The translations under genes and the position numbers were made by a program. Source: Cunninghamia lanceolata (lineage: Eukaryota; Streptophyta; Pinopsida; Cupressales; Cupressaceae). From it: 64,000 nt of DNA. Of this stretch, positions 31,330 to 43,545 are shown piece after piece; position 1 is the stretch's first letter, and every line of letters starts with the position of its first letter. The stretch covers positions 12,232,001-12,296,000 of the forward strand of contig BSBN01001752.1 in the NCBI GenBank assembly GCA_027924645.1, in the 5' to 3' direction. The notes below the pieces were generated by a model. That model was given only the letters and a program-made list of their open reading frames with translations, was not told where the DNA came from and made no database searches.

Positions 31330-32870
31330 TCATGTAGGAGTGCATTTTAAGAAGGGGTAATCAATCAATAACTCATCCCCAATGGTAAGGTCCATAATAG
31401 CCTCAACCATTATGAATCTATCAACCTCTCTTTCCATATCTCCATCTTTATCATTTATAACCTCAACAAATTGACAATTCGGTCTTACATTAGGGTCCCT
31501 TCCCTTACTACTATTTATAAATCCTGCAATATTTTTGTGTGTGTATGCATGTCCATCTATATACATAAGATGACCTCTATTCATTTCTTTTCCACTTTCC
31601 AATTGGAGACGATGTGTATACATATTCAAATTTAGACCATATGCTGACATGCTAGGCTTATATTCTGCTAGCCTTCTCCATTCACCACTGTAATATGATG
31701 GACCATACTATGGCATTAATCTCTTAGTGGTTTGTTCTAAATTGTTTCTATGTTTAGATCCCACATGTACATTTTGGACGACAAAGAGGCCTAGATTCAC
31801 TCCATGAATATTGGAGGGTCGTATCATGTAGCTGTATCCCCAAAATTGAAACACCTCGTACACTCTAGGTAGTTGTTGATCACTAGGCCAAGCACAATAT
31901 AGTCGACAATCAAATGTCTCTTTGTAAATTGATCTCAAACTCAGGGGCAAGTCATCATCTCCATCACATTCATTCTCATAGGGTATGTAGTCCACCTTCC
32001 CCTTGTCTTTAAGAAAACTATGCATCTTTAAACCGGTTCTTGTTCTGTTACTTGTTTTCATGAATTCCTCATCTTCAGAGCTGGTATATTGGCACATATT
32101 TTTGTTAGATGTATCATTTGATGAATGATCATTTCCCTCTAGGTTGGAAGTCGATGATCCAGGAAACTTTAAACCAAGAACTTTATCCTACAAGTATCCA
32201 TTAAGAAAAAAATTAGTTATTTAAATAATATAAAACAATATGAAAAAAATTAGTTATTTAAATAATATAAAACAATGTTTAAACAAAGTATACATGTTAT
32301 TTATATCAAATTGGAAAATTCCTTACCACAATTCCTATTGGATTTGAATCGATTGTAGGAGGCATACTACCAACTAGAAGCTCATCATATATGTAAATTC
32401 TTTGTACAATCGCTCGTTTGAATTGTTTCTTTCCATGACATACAGAACATCCACAAACAACAATTTTCTTAAAGTATTCATCCCATGTACTATAGTCCTG
32501 ACCAACCTCTTGTTCAGTGCAATCATTTGTTGTGTCTACAGGATCCATTGTCATATCCTCTTCCACCCACTGTCAACTACATGATTTAACAATTTTAGGT
32601 CCACATCCACATACATATCTTTTTCTTTTGCTAGTTGAACGCTCAGGCTCTGTATTTGCTTGAATCTCCATCTAAAATAATCAACAACATGCATTATTTT
32701 ATGTCAAGATTGGATAATACATTATAAATTTCAATAATACTGTGAAAACAGATGGACGTATCACAAAATGCCATCAGATCATTTTTTCCTAAGTTAAGTC
32801 AAAATTTGAGTACCTGATGTCCCACTTCATCCGTTGTGTCCTCATTTGATATGACACGATCTGTTGCCAT
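31330..32870 (-). pseudogene. Multi-exon gene with SET-like domain, nonsense-broken
   Basis: Three minus-strand exons fit in phase: 32870-32814 (19 codons, MATDRVISNE), 32671-32327 and 32187-31330. Introns have GTACTC/TTTTAG and GTAAGG/TTGTAG ends. The last exon has SET-domain landmarks: GVNLGLFVVQNV at its start, MYIDGHAYTHKNIAGFIN, and MVEAIMDLTIGDELLIDYPF at its end (GEELxxDY in relatives). Such domains methylate lysines using S-adenosylmethionine. The usual NHSC motif is altered to NSSKGRDPNVRPNC, so activity is doubtful. TGA at 32575 and TAG at 31710 interrupt it. It lies directly upstream of, and codirectional with, the CACTA transposase, so it may be a captured gene (inference). Confidence 0.6.
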
Positions 32871-33053
32871 GTTCTCGTCTAGCCCCTATAATACACAACA
32901 TAGTAAATAATGTTTAGTACACCAATTATATCATTTCAACAAATATGCTATCCAACACAAAACCTCACTTTAGTCATATATGTGACATATTCATATCATG
33001 TTTTGTCCATCCTAATTTTCAAACTTTTCCCTTGATCATAGAATCACATTTAA

Positions 33054-33293
33054 TCACCATTCTTGTGCATTTTCAACCAATAATTTTAACTTCAGAGGCC
33101 TCATGAACAAAAAAATGACTTTATCTCCTCTATGTTGTAGCATTTGTGAATTCATAAACACCTTCCTCCTTTGGTTGAGGTTGCTTTCTCTTCTTACCTC
33201 TATTGTATCTACAGATTCCATTGTCATATCTATTTCCACCCACTTTCCTCTCTGTGAATTAGTAGTTCTACACCATCCACGTCCTCTCTCCAT
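33054..33293 (-). pseudogene. Duplicated exon related to the SET-like gene
   Basis: The minus-strand frame contains KWVEIDMTMESVDT, close to QWVEEDMTMDPVDT in the exon at 32671-32327. It is probably a duplicated or alternative upstream exon. Nothing else is recognisable in it. Confidence 0.45.
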
Positions 33294-33654
33294 GGTCTCC
33301 TCTAGATCTTGTAATACACAACAATTACAATAGTCACATAACAGCTATGCACCAAGAGGTTAAAAGGAACCAATCAAGATAACCACACATGAACATCAAA
33401 TGTGTCCTAATAGATTATATAAATTTCCTATATGTTTGCATTTATCCTCTAACCTTTCTACATTAGCCCTTAATTGTGCAGACCTCCTAGTTGTTATATG
33501 CAAATGATTTGTATCCTTGCATTCCTATTGGCAAATACAGTGAACTGATTTGAATCCTTATATAACCAATTTGTAAGTACAGTGAATTGATTTGAGTTTT
33601 TGCATTCACAATTAAAAAATCATAGTGAGATGGTTTGAATCCTTGAGTTTTAAG

Positions 33655-36075
33655 TAAAATGAAATGGGTGAGACCAGTGCCTTGTTGGGTAAATGGAGTC
33701 AAATGAAAATATGAGATAAGTGGCTTATATTTGGTAGTAATTCTAACTTTTTGTCACACTAATATTGGTTAATAACTTGTATAACCATGCAAGGAAATAA
33801 TTGATAGACTCTTCTTAATAATCCAACTGACATGACCAGGTTACTTGTAATTTATCAAAAGGATCTTTAATCCCTACTTGAAGGAACCTATTGAATAAAT
33901 CAAACAAGAACAGTAGATGATATCAACTTGGAAATAGAATGCCAACCCTAATTATCTGGTTCTTCTTACTGATCCAATTAATACTCTCAAATTACTGTGA
34001 TCTAAAAATAATGTTGGTAAGATTTTTGGGATATCTTCAATGGGGCTCTCGGTATCACTAAAAGTAACATAGGGGAGAGGACCCAATTGCTGAGCATGTT
34101 CCAATAGCTGTGATAGTGTTTGTGGACTTAAGGCTCAATATTTTTAAAACTTTAGCACTAGTAGTTGTAACTTTAAGGTTGTTAGTGTTGACTATAAGTA
34201 CCTATAATTGAATGAAATGTGCCCTTTAGATTTAAAAACAACCAATTATGCGATGCCACATTAGTACACCAACAAAACATGATTGAATGAACAATTATTG
34301 GTCTACCTTTGTTTCGGGAACTATTAGACACCTTAACAAAAAGCATACTGAGCAACTATTGGTCCACCTTTGGTCAAGAGCATTGCCCTTAGACCTCACT
34401 CTAGTTTTAAAAAGAAAAAAAGAAAAAACATTTTGAACCATGCTAGATGGAAAAACAACATTTTTTTTTTAATTTTTGACTTTTTTTCCAATTAAATCCC
34501 AAATATTTGAATTACATTTATTCTTCTAGTTTGCTAACTCAATCTTTATCCTAAGTAATGCTCCTATGGCCCTAGCAGAGATACAAACACATGGATCCAC
34601 CAAGAGATAGCAATTTTGGACTAAATGATACAAACTTCTTTCTACCATAATTCATGATTCCATATTATAATTTTTGTTTTTGATGCCATGGATATCATAA
34701 TTGATAAGTTTTCTATTCCTAAAACACTTTGACAATATTTATATATCTAAAAAATGATACAAACTTCTTTCTACTATAATTCATGATTCCATATTATAAT
34801 TTAGGGTTTAGAGTTTAAGGTATAATGTTTAGGGTTGAGGGTTTAGGGATAGGGTTGAGGGTTTAAGGTTTAAGGGTTGAGGCTTCAAGCTTTAGGGATA
34901 GCATTTACGGTTGAGGGATTAGGGTTTAGGGTGGAGGGATTAGGGTTTAAGGTATAGTTTTTAGGGTTGAAGGTTGAAGGTTGCATTACGCTGCAATGAA
35001 AGGTTATAGTCCCATTAGAGAACGATGTCCTCGCACATGGACCATGTCGAGTGCCCTCATCGATGTTTAGCTTTAAAATGTTTGGCTTTACTAGTAGAGA
35101 CATCTAATTTTGCATTTCTGGATCCCTTGAGGATGGTGGAATGAGTGGAAGCTTTAAGTTTAACTTTAAGATTAGGGTTGAGGGTTGAGGGTTGAGGGAT
35201 TAGGGTTTAAGGTATAGTGTTGAGGGTTGAGGGTTTAGGATTTTTTAGGTCTCAAAAATGCAGCTTGCAAATCCTAAGAGGATGCCAAGCTCTATGCTCA
35301 AATTTGCAATGTTTTTGAACTAACGCAACGGAGTTAACATGTAGGGTTGATGACTCCCTACACTTTAGGTTCTGCTAGACCTAGGTGGGTGCACCTCACT
35401 AATGAAGCAGATTAAATGGATGTGTGATCTTGGCTAAGTGATGGATCTACCCATAGTGGAAAATGGTGTGGAATAGATAATTACTTGATGCCTACATTTA
35501 CTTCTAATGTCTGAACAGTAATTTAAAATGGTATGGTTCTAATTTGTTATAAATTGTATAAGGAATATCAAGGCAAAACTGTTGAATATGTTCAACTAAT
35601 GAAATGAGTAAGACCAGTGCCTCATTGGGTAAATGGAGTCAAGTGAGAACCTAAGATTAGTGGTGTATATCTGGCAATAATTCTAATTGTTTGGCACAAT
35701 ATTCTAGTTTATAACTCGTATAAATGTGCAGGGATGTGGCTGACAGACTCTTCTTATTGATCCAATCAAGATCTATTAAATTACTATGATCTATATAAGA
35801 GGATTTTAATCCTTCCTTGAAGGAACCAGTTAAAAGGGATCACACAGTGACAACAAATGTGCACTGACAAAATGAAAAATATACTTGATATATTCAGTTT
35901 TGAATAACTTAATAGTATTGTTTGGAGACAATATGACAACCTTCAATTATAGACTCTTCTTATCTATCCAATTGATATTTCCCAATTATTGTAATCTGTT
36001 TAAAAGGATTTTAATTCCTACTTGAAGAAACCAATTAAGAAAATTACACAGGAACATCAAATATGTTTGATGAAT
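33655..36075. repeat. Three diverged copies of an unknown repeat
   Basis: Copies at about 33655-33915, 35599-35860 and 35945-36075 share GAGTAAGACCAGTGCCT-type starts (first two), GACTCTTCTTA boxes and CTACTTGAAGGAACC boxes. Identity is roughly 70-80% by eye. They could be old LTR pieces; the family is not recognised. Confidence 0.55.
34797..35250. repeat. Isolated fragment of the telomere-like satellite
   Basis: Contains the same TTTAGGG/TTGAGGG tract and the same AATGAAAGGTTATAGTCCCA and GGATCCCTTGAGGATGGTGG boxes as the main array at 41640-47158, but lacks most of the middle of the unit. Confidence 0.88.
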
Positions 36076-36517
36076 TTAATATTATGCTTGGAATAAATTC
36101 AAATAATAAGGAACACCAACTTGGAGATAGTCAAATAATTGCTTAACTTAACAAACAGTTGATACCAATATAGAACCACCGAATCAGAGATTTTTAATCG
36201 ATTTCTTCAAAATATTGTTTGCAACATGGTCTTTAAATGAAATTTCTTCTGCTATCTACTTATATCTCCTATTCTAATATCTGATCTCCTCATGATAATA
36301 AAATGGCCTTGGGTTTCCTTATATATATGGGAAGCAAACAAGCTTCAGGCTGGTTACAATGGGTCATGTCTTTTCATAATTAACAATATTAATAAAATAA
36401 ACAAATTTCTAATTTTAGAAAACACCAATCTGTTAATCTGTGAATAGAAGCCTGTGACCATTCAAGGCCTGAGCAAGGCTTTCTATTTTTCCATAAGGTG
36501 CTTCATTTGTCTGCTAG

Positions 36518-39500
36518 CTAATTTACTCCCTCTGAAGATTTCATGGCACCATCAGTCGTATCAATTGCTTTGCATAGGAACATATTAATTTCAGATAAAT
36601 GTTTAATATACTCCTGTTTTGCATATGTGTCAACATTAAGGGCTATCCCTTTCATGTTGTGCTCCATGTTCATCATTTTCTCAAGATACTTGTGAATATT
36701 CTGCATGATCATATCTTCATTATTGATTTCTTGTAAAGCAATATTTAGAACTATGGATACATCTTCCTTCCACTCTTCATATTTTCATGGTTCTCTAGTA
36801 TCATCATGAATTGAGGGAGCGATATCAAAAGAATTCAACTCCTTATTTAATTTATTATGATACTTTTCATGCATCTTGACCAACTTATCATACATCTACA
36901 ATCCTTGTTCTATTAAAAGTTTTTGTCTGAAAGTTCCTCTTTCCTTTCCATCATCCTCTCCTGTAATCTTTTGTTTTCTATAATGGTTGAATATGTTTGT
37001 TGGAATGATTTCCAATAGGTATCAGCACATTCCCACATCTTTTTGAACCTTTCTTTTATTATTTCAGAGGCCATGGTGTATTTGAGGGTCTTTACTTCCC
37101 TTTCTAGCTTCTCACATTTTTTCTGGGATTTAGCATGACATTCTTTCCAATAGATTACATCTGTTAATGCCTCTATCATTTCTTTGTCTTTCTAGATCCA
37201 TGGGGAATGTACCTCAAATGTAGAAGAAGAAGCTCCTTCCTTGTGGTATATTAATTCTTTCTTCAGCTTGTCATTTTCCTTGATTAATTTCTCAATCTGG
37301 GCCTTAGTGAACTTTGCTACATTAACATTTAGTCTAGTAGTTTCCAAGGGATCTGTGTCTCCTATCCTTTTGACCAAGAGGTGACCAAACATTTGATTTG
37401 GGTTACTGGTTATTATTGGTCTCTTATCTTGGGGATAAAAAGACCAAATCAATAAAGTGGCTTCATCTACATTATACCCCGACCATGAGTATACTTTGTC
37501 ACTTGCTTCCTCTATCAAACTCAGTGTTTTATCTTCCCTCCTCCTGAACATGTCAAATACAATGGTAGAGCTCATATCCCAACCTGGCACAAGCAATACC
37601 TTGCTTCTTGGAGTAGTTGTCTTCCTCTTTCTGGAGTAATAGACTCCATTTCTCTGTCAATCTCTTTTTTCAATTCCTCCAAGGCAGTAGTTTCTTGCTC
37701 AAGGGTAGTATCTTTCCTTTTTTGCCTCATTTTATTTCCTTGATATTCATATACAAAAGATTTAAATTCAAGAGTCTTAATAAATTCATCATCAGAGACA
37801 AACTTCTGAGCAACCATAACTCTGATGTCATCAAACAGATCCTCAAAAGTCTCAAATTTTCCATGGTTCAATTCTGTAGGAGGCCCATAATGTGGAACAA
37901 TAGGAGCACTTATTGGTTGCATTTGTTCAATCTCATCATCACTCACTTCATCTATATCTGTATCTATAGAAAATGATACTTCAGGGGTTGGTTGTGAAGG
38001 TATGTGAGTCAGAGGCTGCACCTCTTGAGCTTGTGTCCCATAGTATTATATGTAAGCTGTATCAAAAGCAATTAAAGGCACACCCTCAATTATCTCATCT
38101 GCATGAGCAATAAGCTGCTCAACTCTTGATAGTGGGTCTTCAATTTCAAAAAAGGCTCTTGAGTATGAAGGAACATTCTTGCATTTCCAATCCTTTGCAA
38201 GTAGAATTTTATTAAATATAGCCATTCTATCTTCAGTAGAGGCTTTGTCTCGATTTCTAATTATATCTACTTCTGAAAAAAGATGTTCATAACCAGACAG
38301 ACCCTATGAGGCCCTGGATCTGTGAATAAAACCCTCTGTATCAAAACCTTTTCTTTCATCTCCTATTAGGAGACCATACTGTGCTAGTTTGGCATTGACT
38401 TCTTCATAACCCTCATTCATGACTATTGTGAATTCCCCAAAGCAGAAAGTGTTGGGCATGAATGATTGTTTGTTGTTCCTCTTAGATGAATAGCATCAAA
38501 TTTAATTGTCTCACAATTTCTAAGTATGCAATTCTATCAGGGACAACCCTAGGCAATAGATAAGGGGAACCCTCAAATCCATAGACTCGTATCATGGTGC
38601 AGTTTGAAAAGGCATACCAATCTCCCCAATTATGACCCACCTTAGTCTTTGGATGATTTTCCTTTGGCCTAAGAAACCTTTGTATCCTGGGAGAGAGGCT
38701 ATAGTCATGAGAATGTCCCAATAGTTGCATTAGAGGCTTCACAAAATATTCTTCAAAGCAAAAATAATTAGATCTGTCAAAATGACAATCCCACTGTGAA
38801 GTCCACATTTGCACTGGTTTTGGGTCCCCATTGTCAAACGAGTCCCAAATTTTCATCTCTGAACTCCACCATCTTCTACCATGCCCTTTGTGCAAAAGCA
38901 AATGCATTAACAAAGAGTAGTGTTTAAAATTAATCTTATCACTATTATGTTTGATTTTCTCCAATCCATGGTTCAGAGCATTAGCTATATAACTTGAATA
39001 ATCAAAAGGCCTTGCTCCCTTTGTTTGAATATCTGTAGCTAACACCATAGGTGCAATTGACATTTGTGGGGGAACCTCAAGACCTAAGACTTGACCAGAA
39101 ACATAATAAGTGTAACAAAAGTACTCCTCAAATAATTCTTCAAAAAATGGAGGGTTCTCAGCATTGGAAAATTTCCTCATTCGACCCTTGTCATCTTTTA
39201 GCCTGTGTAAAGCTAACTTGCCTCTCTTATAACTAATGTCCATATGCCTATACTCTAGCAATAGGTCTCTGATTGTAATGGTCATGTCAAAGCCACATTC
39301 TAATTGAAAAACATTCACAATGAGATTCTTGGAAAGCACTAGTATATTGTCACCAGTGTGTGATCTAATAGTTCTTGTTTTCAGGTCATATTTGCTAGCT
39401 AAGGCTTTAATCAAATCCACATTGATAAAGACATTAGATACTATTAGCCTTGCTAAATTTAACCTCCAAGGGTTGCAGATAGGTTCATACCTATATTGTT

Positions 39501-39720
39501 TATTGAAATGATACAGAAACAATTGATACCCTCGAAGAGGGGTCCAAACATCTCCTAACTCCTTATAGTCATCTATCAATTTATCTATGGAGGGATTAGT
39601 CTGGGCACTTCTTTTTGGTCTCAGCCCAGACCCTAGGCATCGGTCAATTAAATCTTGATTCAGTGATCTTTTCTCGACCTTCTACTTTTTAGCATTATGT
39701 TTCTCTGGATTATTTTCCAT
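36518..39720 (-). pseudogene. Decayed ORF of about 1000 codons, same layout as the 19439-22573 ORF
   Basis: The minus-strand frame starts at ATG 39720 (MENNPEKHNAKK), has a TAG at 39684, and is then open to 38482. It contains INFKHYSLLMHLLLHKGHGR and QWDCHFDRSNYFCFEEYF. After a shift near 38480 it continues (PNTFCFGEFTIVMNEGYEEV) through 38021-37572 with KFETFEDLFDDIRVMV. After another shift, 37596-36913 becomes coiled-coil-like, ending near 36518. The order globular domain, F-x-TFE-[DE]-L motif, coiled coil recalls the intact 1044-codon ORF. Direct homology is suggested, not proven. Function is unknown; it is probably an old retroelement ORF. Confidence 0.55.
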
Positions 39721-39849
39721 AATGCAGACTCCAAAGCTTCTACACAGTATAAATTTATAGTCAAGACCGATATACTTACTTGAAATATATTTTCTGATTG
39801 GCCTTTTTTTGCTCTTTGCTCTGTGAGAGGTCAAAATTTGTTTCTCCTT

Positions 39850-41210
39850 CTTTCTTTAGCCAAATCTTATAGGGGTGGAATAACTTATTTCAATCTCAGC
39901 TCATAAATGCACCTTGAGATGTGTATCTTGCCATCGAGCCGGTTTATTAATTGCAAATATTTGACTGATGTCTTGGAATGTCACATCAATCTTGTCTGAC
40001 AATCATCGCTATATCGCTGAGACTTTGTTTTATATTCCACCAAAGTCCATCCCTTCCATTGATAAATTTCCTTTTCTCGGTCCATCGGTGAGGTTCCATA
40101 TGAAGCTGCCTCGATGTGCCCTAGTCTAGTTGATGTTCATATCCTCAATGTTTTATAGTTATTTCAGGCTATCGGTGGAACTTCAGCCTTAGTTCCACTG
40201 ATCCTTACATGCTGCAACGATGCTTTTGTCTTTGTTGGTTTTTACAGCATGTCGGGGGAACTTGTATATAAGTTTTGCCGAAGTTGACGTGTTCTGGCGA
40301 TATAACCTTCAGCCAAATCTTACAGGAGTGGAATAACCTATTTCAATCTCAGCTCATAAATGCACCATCGATGTGTATCGAGCCAGTTTATTAATTGCAA
40401 ATATTTGACCGATGTCTTGGAATGTAACATCAATCTTGTCTGACAATCATCGCTATATCACTGAGACTTTGTTTTATATTCCACCGAAGTCCATCCCTTC
40501 CATCGATAAATTTCCTTTTCTCAGTCCATCGGCGAGGTTCCATATGAAGTTGCCCCAATGTGCCCTAGTCCAGCCGATGTTCTTCATATCCTCAATGTTT
40601 TATAGTTATTTCGGGCTATCGGTGGAACTTCATCCTTAGTTCCACCGATCCTTACATGCTACAACAATGCTTTTGTCTTTGTTGGTTTTATCGGCATGTC
40701 GAGGGAACTCATATATAAGTTCTGTTGAAGTTGACATGTTCTGGTGATATAACCTTCTTTAACCAAATCTTACAAGAGTGGAATAACTTATTTCAATCTC
40801 AGCTCATAAATGCACCATCAATGTGTATCTTTCCAGTTTATTAATTGCAAATATTTGAGTGATGTCTTAGAATGTCACATCAATCTTGTCTAACAATCAT
40901 CACCATATCGTTGAGGCTTTGTTTTATATTCCACCAAAGTCCATCCCTTCCATCGATAAATTTCCCTTTCTCGGTCCATCAGCGAGGTTCCATATGAAGT
41001 TGCCTTGATGTGCCCTAGTCCAGCTGATGTTCTTCATATCCTCAATGTTTTATAGTTATTTCGAGCTATCGGTGGAACTTCATCCTTAGTTCCACTGATC
41101 CTTACATGCTACAATGATGCTTTTGTCTTTCTTGGTTTTATTGGCATGTCAGGGGAACTCGTATATAAGTTATGCTGAAGTTGACATGTTCTGGCGATAA
41201 GCTAACTCTT
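39850..41210. repeat. 453-bp tandem repeat, three copies
   Basis: Units start near 39857, 40311 and 40763 with CCAAATCTTA followed by GTGGAATAAC. Each contains ATATTCCACC and a hairpin formed by ATCGGTGGAACT and AGTTCCACCGAT. In unit 2 the arms at 40618-40629 and 40638-40649 pair perfectly over 12 bp. Differences between units are scattered, so the array is not recent. Confidence 0.88.
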
Positions 41211-41640
41211 GTGGAGTTCATTGGCTCATCAGTGAGGGTGTGATATGCATTCCACCGAAATCCACATGTTATGGCGATATAACCTTCTTCTACCAACTTT
41301 ATCGGCCTATCGGTGGAACCATGATGTGGTTTCCACCGATGTCTGCATGTTATCCTGATAAGCTCATTTTCTTCCATTTTGTCGGTCTATCGGTGGGATG
41401 ACCTCAAAGGTTACCCCGATAGATTGTTGTTTTACCGATATAGTGATACTATATCTTTATCGGGCCATCAGTATAGCAAAGTGAAAGGTTCCAATGATGG
41501 GATCACATTGGGCCGAAATGTTCTTAGGAAAGGAAAAGGGTACAATTCGTGGAATGGATATGCAAGACTTAGGTTAATTATGGATTTTGTAACACAATTG
41601 ATTACTATTATGAGATTAAGGGTATAATGTTCTGATATTG
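41211..41640. repeat. Further ATCGGTGG / CCACCGAT inverted boxes
   Basis: After the third unit, hairpin-forming boxes continue with other spacers: TATCGGTGGAACC with GGTTTCCACCGAT near 41310, and CTATCGGTG with CCCCGATAG near 41390. No gene is seen. Confidence 0.65.
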
Positions 41641-41915
41641 GTTGAAAAGGGGATTAGGGTTTAAGGTATAGTTTTGAGGGTTGAGGGTTGAAGGTTCCGT
41701 TACGCTACAATGAAAGGTTATAGTCCCATTATAGAATGATGTCCTCGCACATGGGCCATGTCGAGTACCCTCATCGATGTTGGTAAGGGATACATGGAAG
41801 GAAAATGGATTAGGCAGATAGTGGATTATGACGCAGATTCTAGAGGGGAGAAAAGTGGATTATGATGTGGATTATGTAGGGAAAATAGTGGATTATGATG
41901 TGGATTATGTCAGAC

Positions 41916-42250
41916 TTATGCCAAAGCATGGACCATAGGGATGGTATGTGGAGGGTATGTAGGATAGTGGATGAATGATGGTAGATTTATTGCGGAATGG
42001 AAGGGAACCATAACTAATGGTTGCACACATCCCCATAAACATTGAAGCTTGTGATGTGGAGGTGGTGTAGGGTGAAATGGAGATGTTTGCTTAGGAGATG
42101 GGTGATGAAGGGCTTTAGGAACCCACATAGACTTAGGCATTTTATTACTTTTGTTTTGCTTGTGGGATGGAATGTTTTGACACTTTTAAGCCGAATGGGA
42201 ATTTGAGATGGGAGTAGATGGTTGGGATTTTTTAGAGGTAGATGCCTCAT
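41916..42250 (-). pseudogene. Satellite-unit ORF, unit 1 (frameshifted)
   Basis: Same Pro/His/Lys-rich peptide as in unit 2, split between two frames that overlap at 42014-42140. Confidence 0.6.
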
Positions 42251-43173
42251 TTAACTTGATTTCTTGTTGCTTAGGTACACATACCATTTTGGTTTTGGAA
42301 TTTGCTTGTGGAGGTATGGGCTTGGATAACTTTTTGGATTGATTTTTCTTTGCCTCTTTGTTTTTATGTCCTAAGGCATGAGGACCCTTACAATGTTTGG
42401 CTTTATTAGTAGAGGCATGTAATTTTGCATTTGTGGATCCCTTGAGGATGGTGGAATGAGTGAAAGCTTTAAGTTTAGCTTTAAGATTAGGGTTGAGGGT
42501 TGAGGGTTGAGGGATTAGGGTTTAAGGTATAGTGTTGAGGGTTGAGGGTTTAGGGTTGAGGGTTTAGGGATTACGGTTTAGAGTTGAGGGATTAGGGTTT
42601 AGGGATAGGGTTTAGGATTTAAGGTTCAAGTGTTGAGGGTTGAGGCTTTAGGGATAGGGTTTAAGGTTTAGTGATAAGGGATTAGGGTTTAGGATTGAGG
42701 GATTAAGGTTTAGTGCTAAGGGATTAGAGTTTAAGGTATAGTGTTTAGGTTTGAGGGTTTAGGGTTTAGTGTTGAGGGATTAGAGTTTAAGGTATAGTGT
42801 TTAGGGTTGAGGATTTAGGGATAGGGTTTAGGGTTTAAGGTTTAAGGGTTGAGGCTTCAGGCTTTAGGGATAGCGTTTACGGTTGAGGGATTAGGGTTTA
42901 GGGTGGAGGGATTAGGGTTTAAGGTATAGTTTTTAGGGTTGAGGGTTGAAGGTTGCATTACGCTGTAATGAAAGGTTATAGTCCCATTACAGAACGATGT
43001 CCTCGTGCATGGACCATGTCGAGTGCCCTCATCAATGTTGGTAAGGGATACATGGAAGTCAAATGGATTAGGCAGATAGTGGATTATGACGTGGATTCTA
43101 GAGGGGAGAAAAGTGGATTATGATGTGGATTATTTAGGGAAAATAGTGGATTATTATGTAGATTATGTCACAC

Positions 43174-43545
43174 TTATGCCAAAGCATGGACCATAAGGAT
43201 GGTATGTAGAGGGTATGTAGGATAGTGGATGAATGATGGTAGATTTATTGCAGAATGGAAGGGAACCATAACCAATGGTTGCACACATCCCCATAAACAT
43301 TGAAGCTTGTGATGTGGAGGTGGTGTAGGGTGCAATGGAGATGTTTTCTTAGGAGATGGATGATGAAGGGCTTTAGGAACCCACATAGATTTAGGCATTT
43401 TATTACTTTTGTTTTGCTTGTGGGATGGAATGTTTAGACACTTTTGAGCCGAATGGGAATTTGAGATGGGACTAGATGGTTGGGATTTTTTAGAGGTATA
43501 TGCCTCATTTAACTTGATTTCTTGTTGCTTAGGTACACATACCAT
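43174..43545 (-). other. Satellite-unit ORF, unit 2 (123 codons, open further upstream)
   Basis: Encodes a basic Pro/His/Ser-rich peptide from MVCVPKQQEIKLNEA to MVHALA, with KSMWVPKALHH inside. The same frame stays open upstream of the ATG to about 43740, giving Lys-rich sequence. Repeated M-x-VPK boxes resemble the linker after gag in copia polyproteins, so the satellite may have arisen from a retroelement piece (inference). Expression is unlikely to be demonstrable from sequence. Confidence 0.45.

Larger units (their letters stand above)
33340..36500. other. AT-rich region with diverged repeats, no intact gene
   Basis: No convincing ORF. It holds a telomere-like satellite fragment and several diverged copies of one repeat, listed separately. 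Confidence 0.5.
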
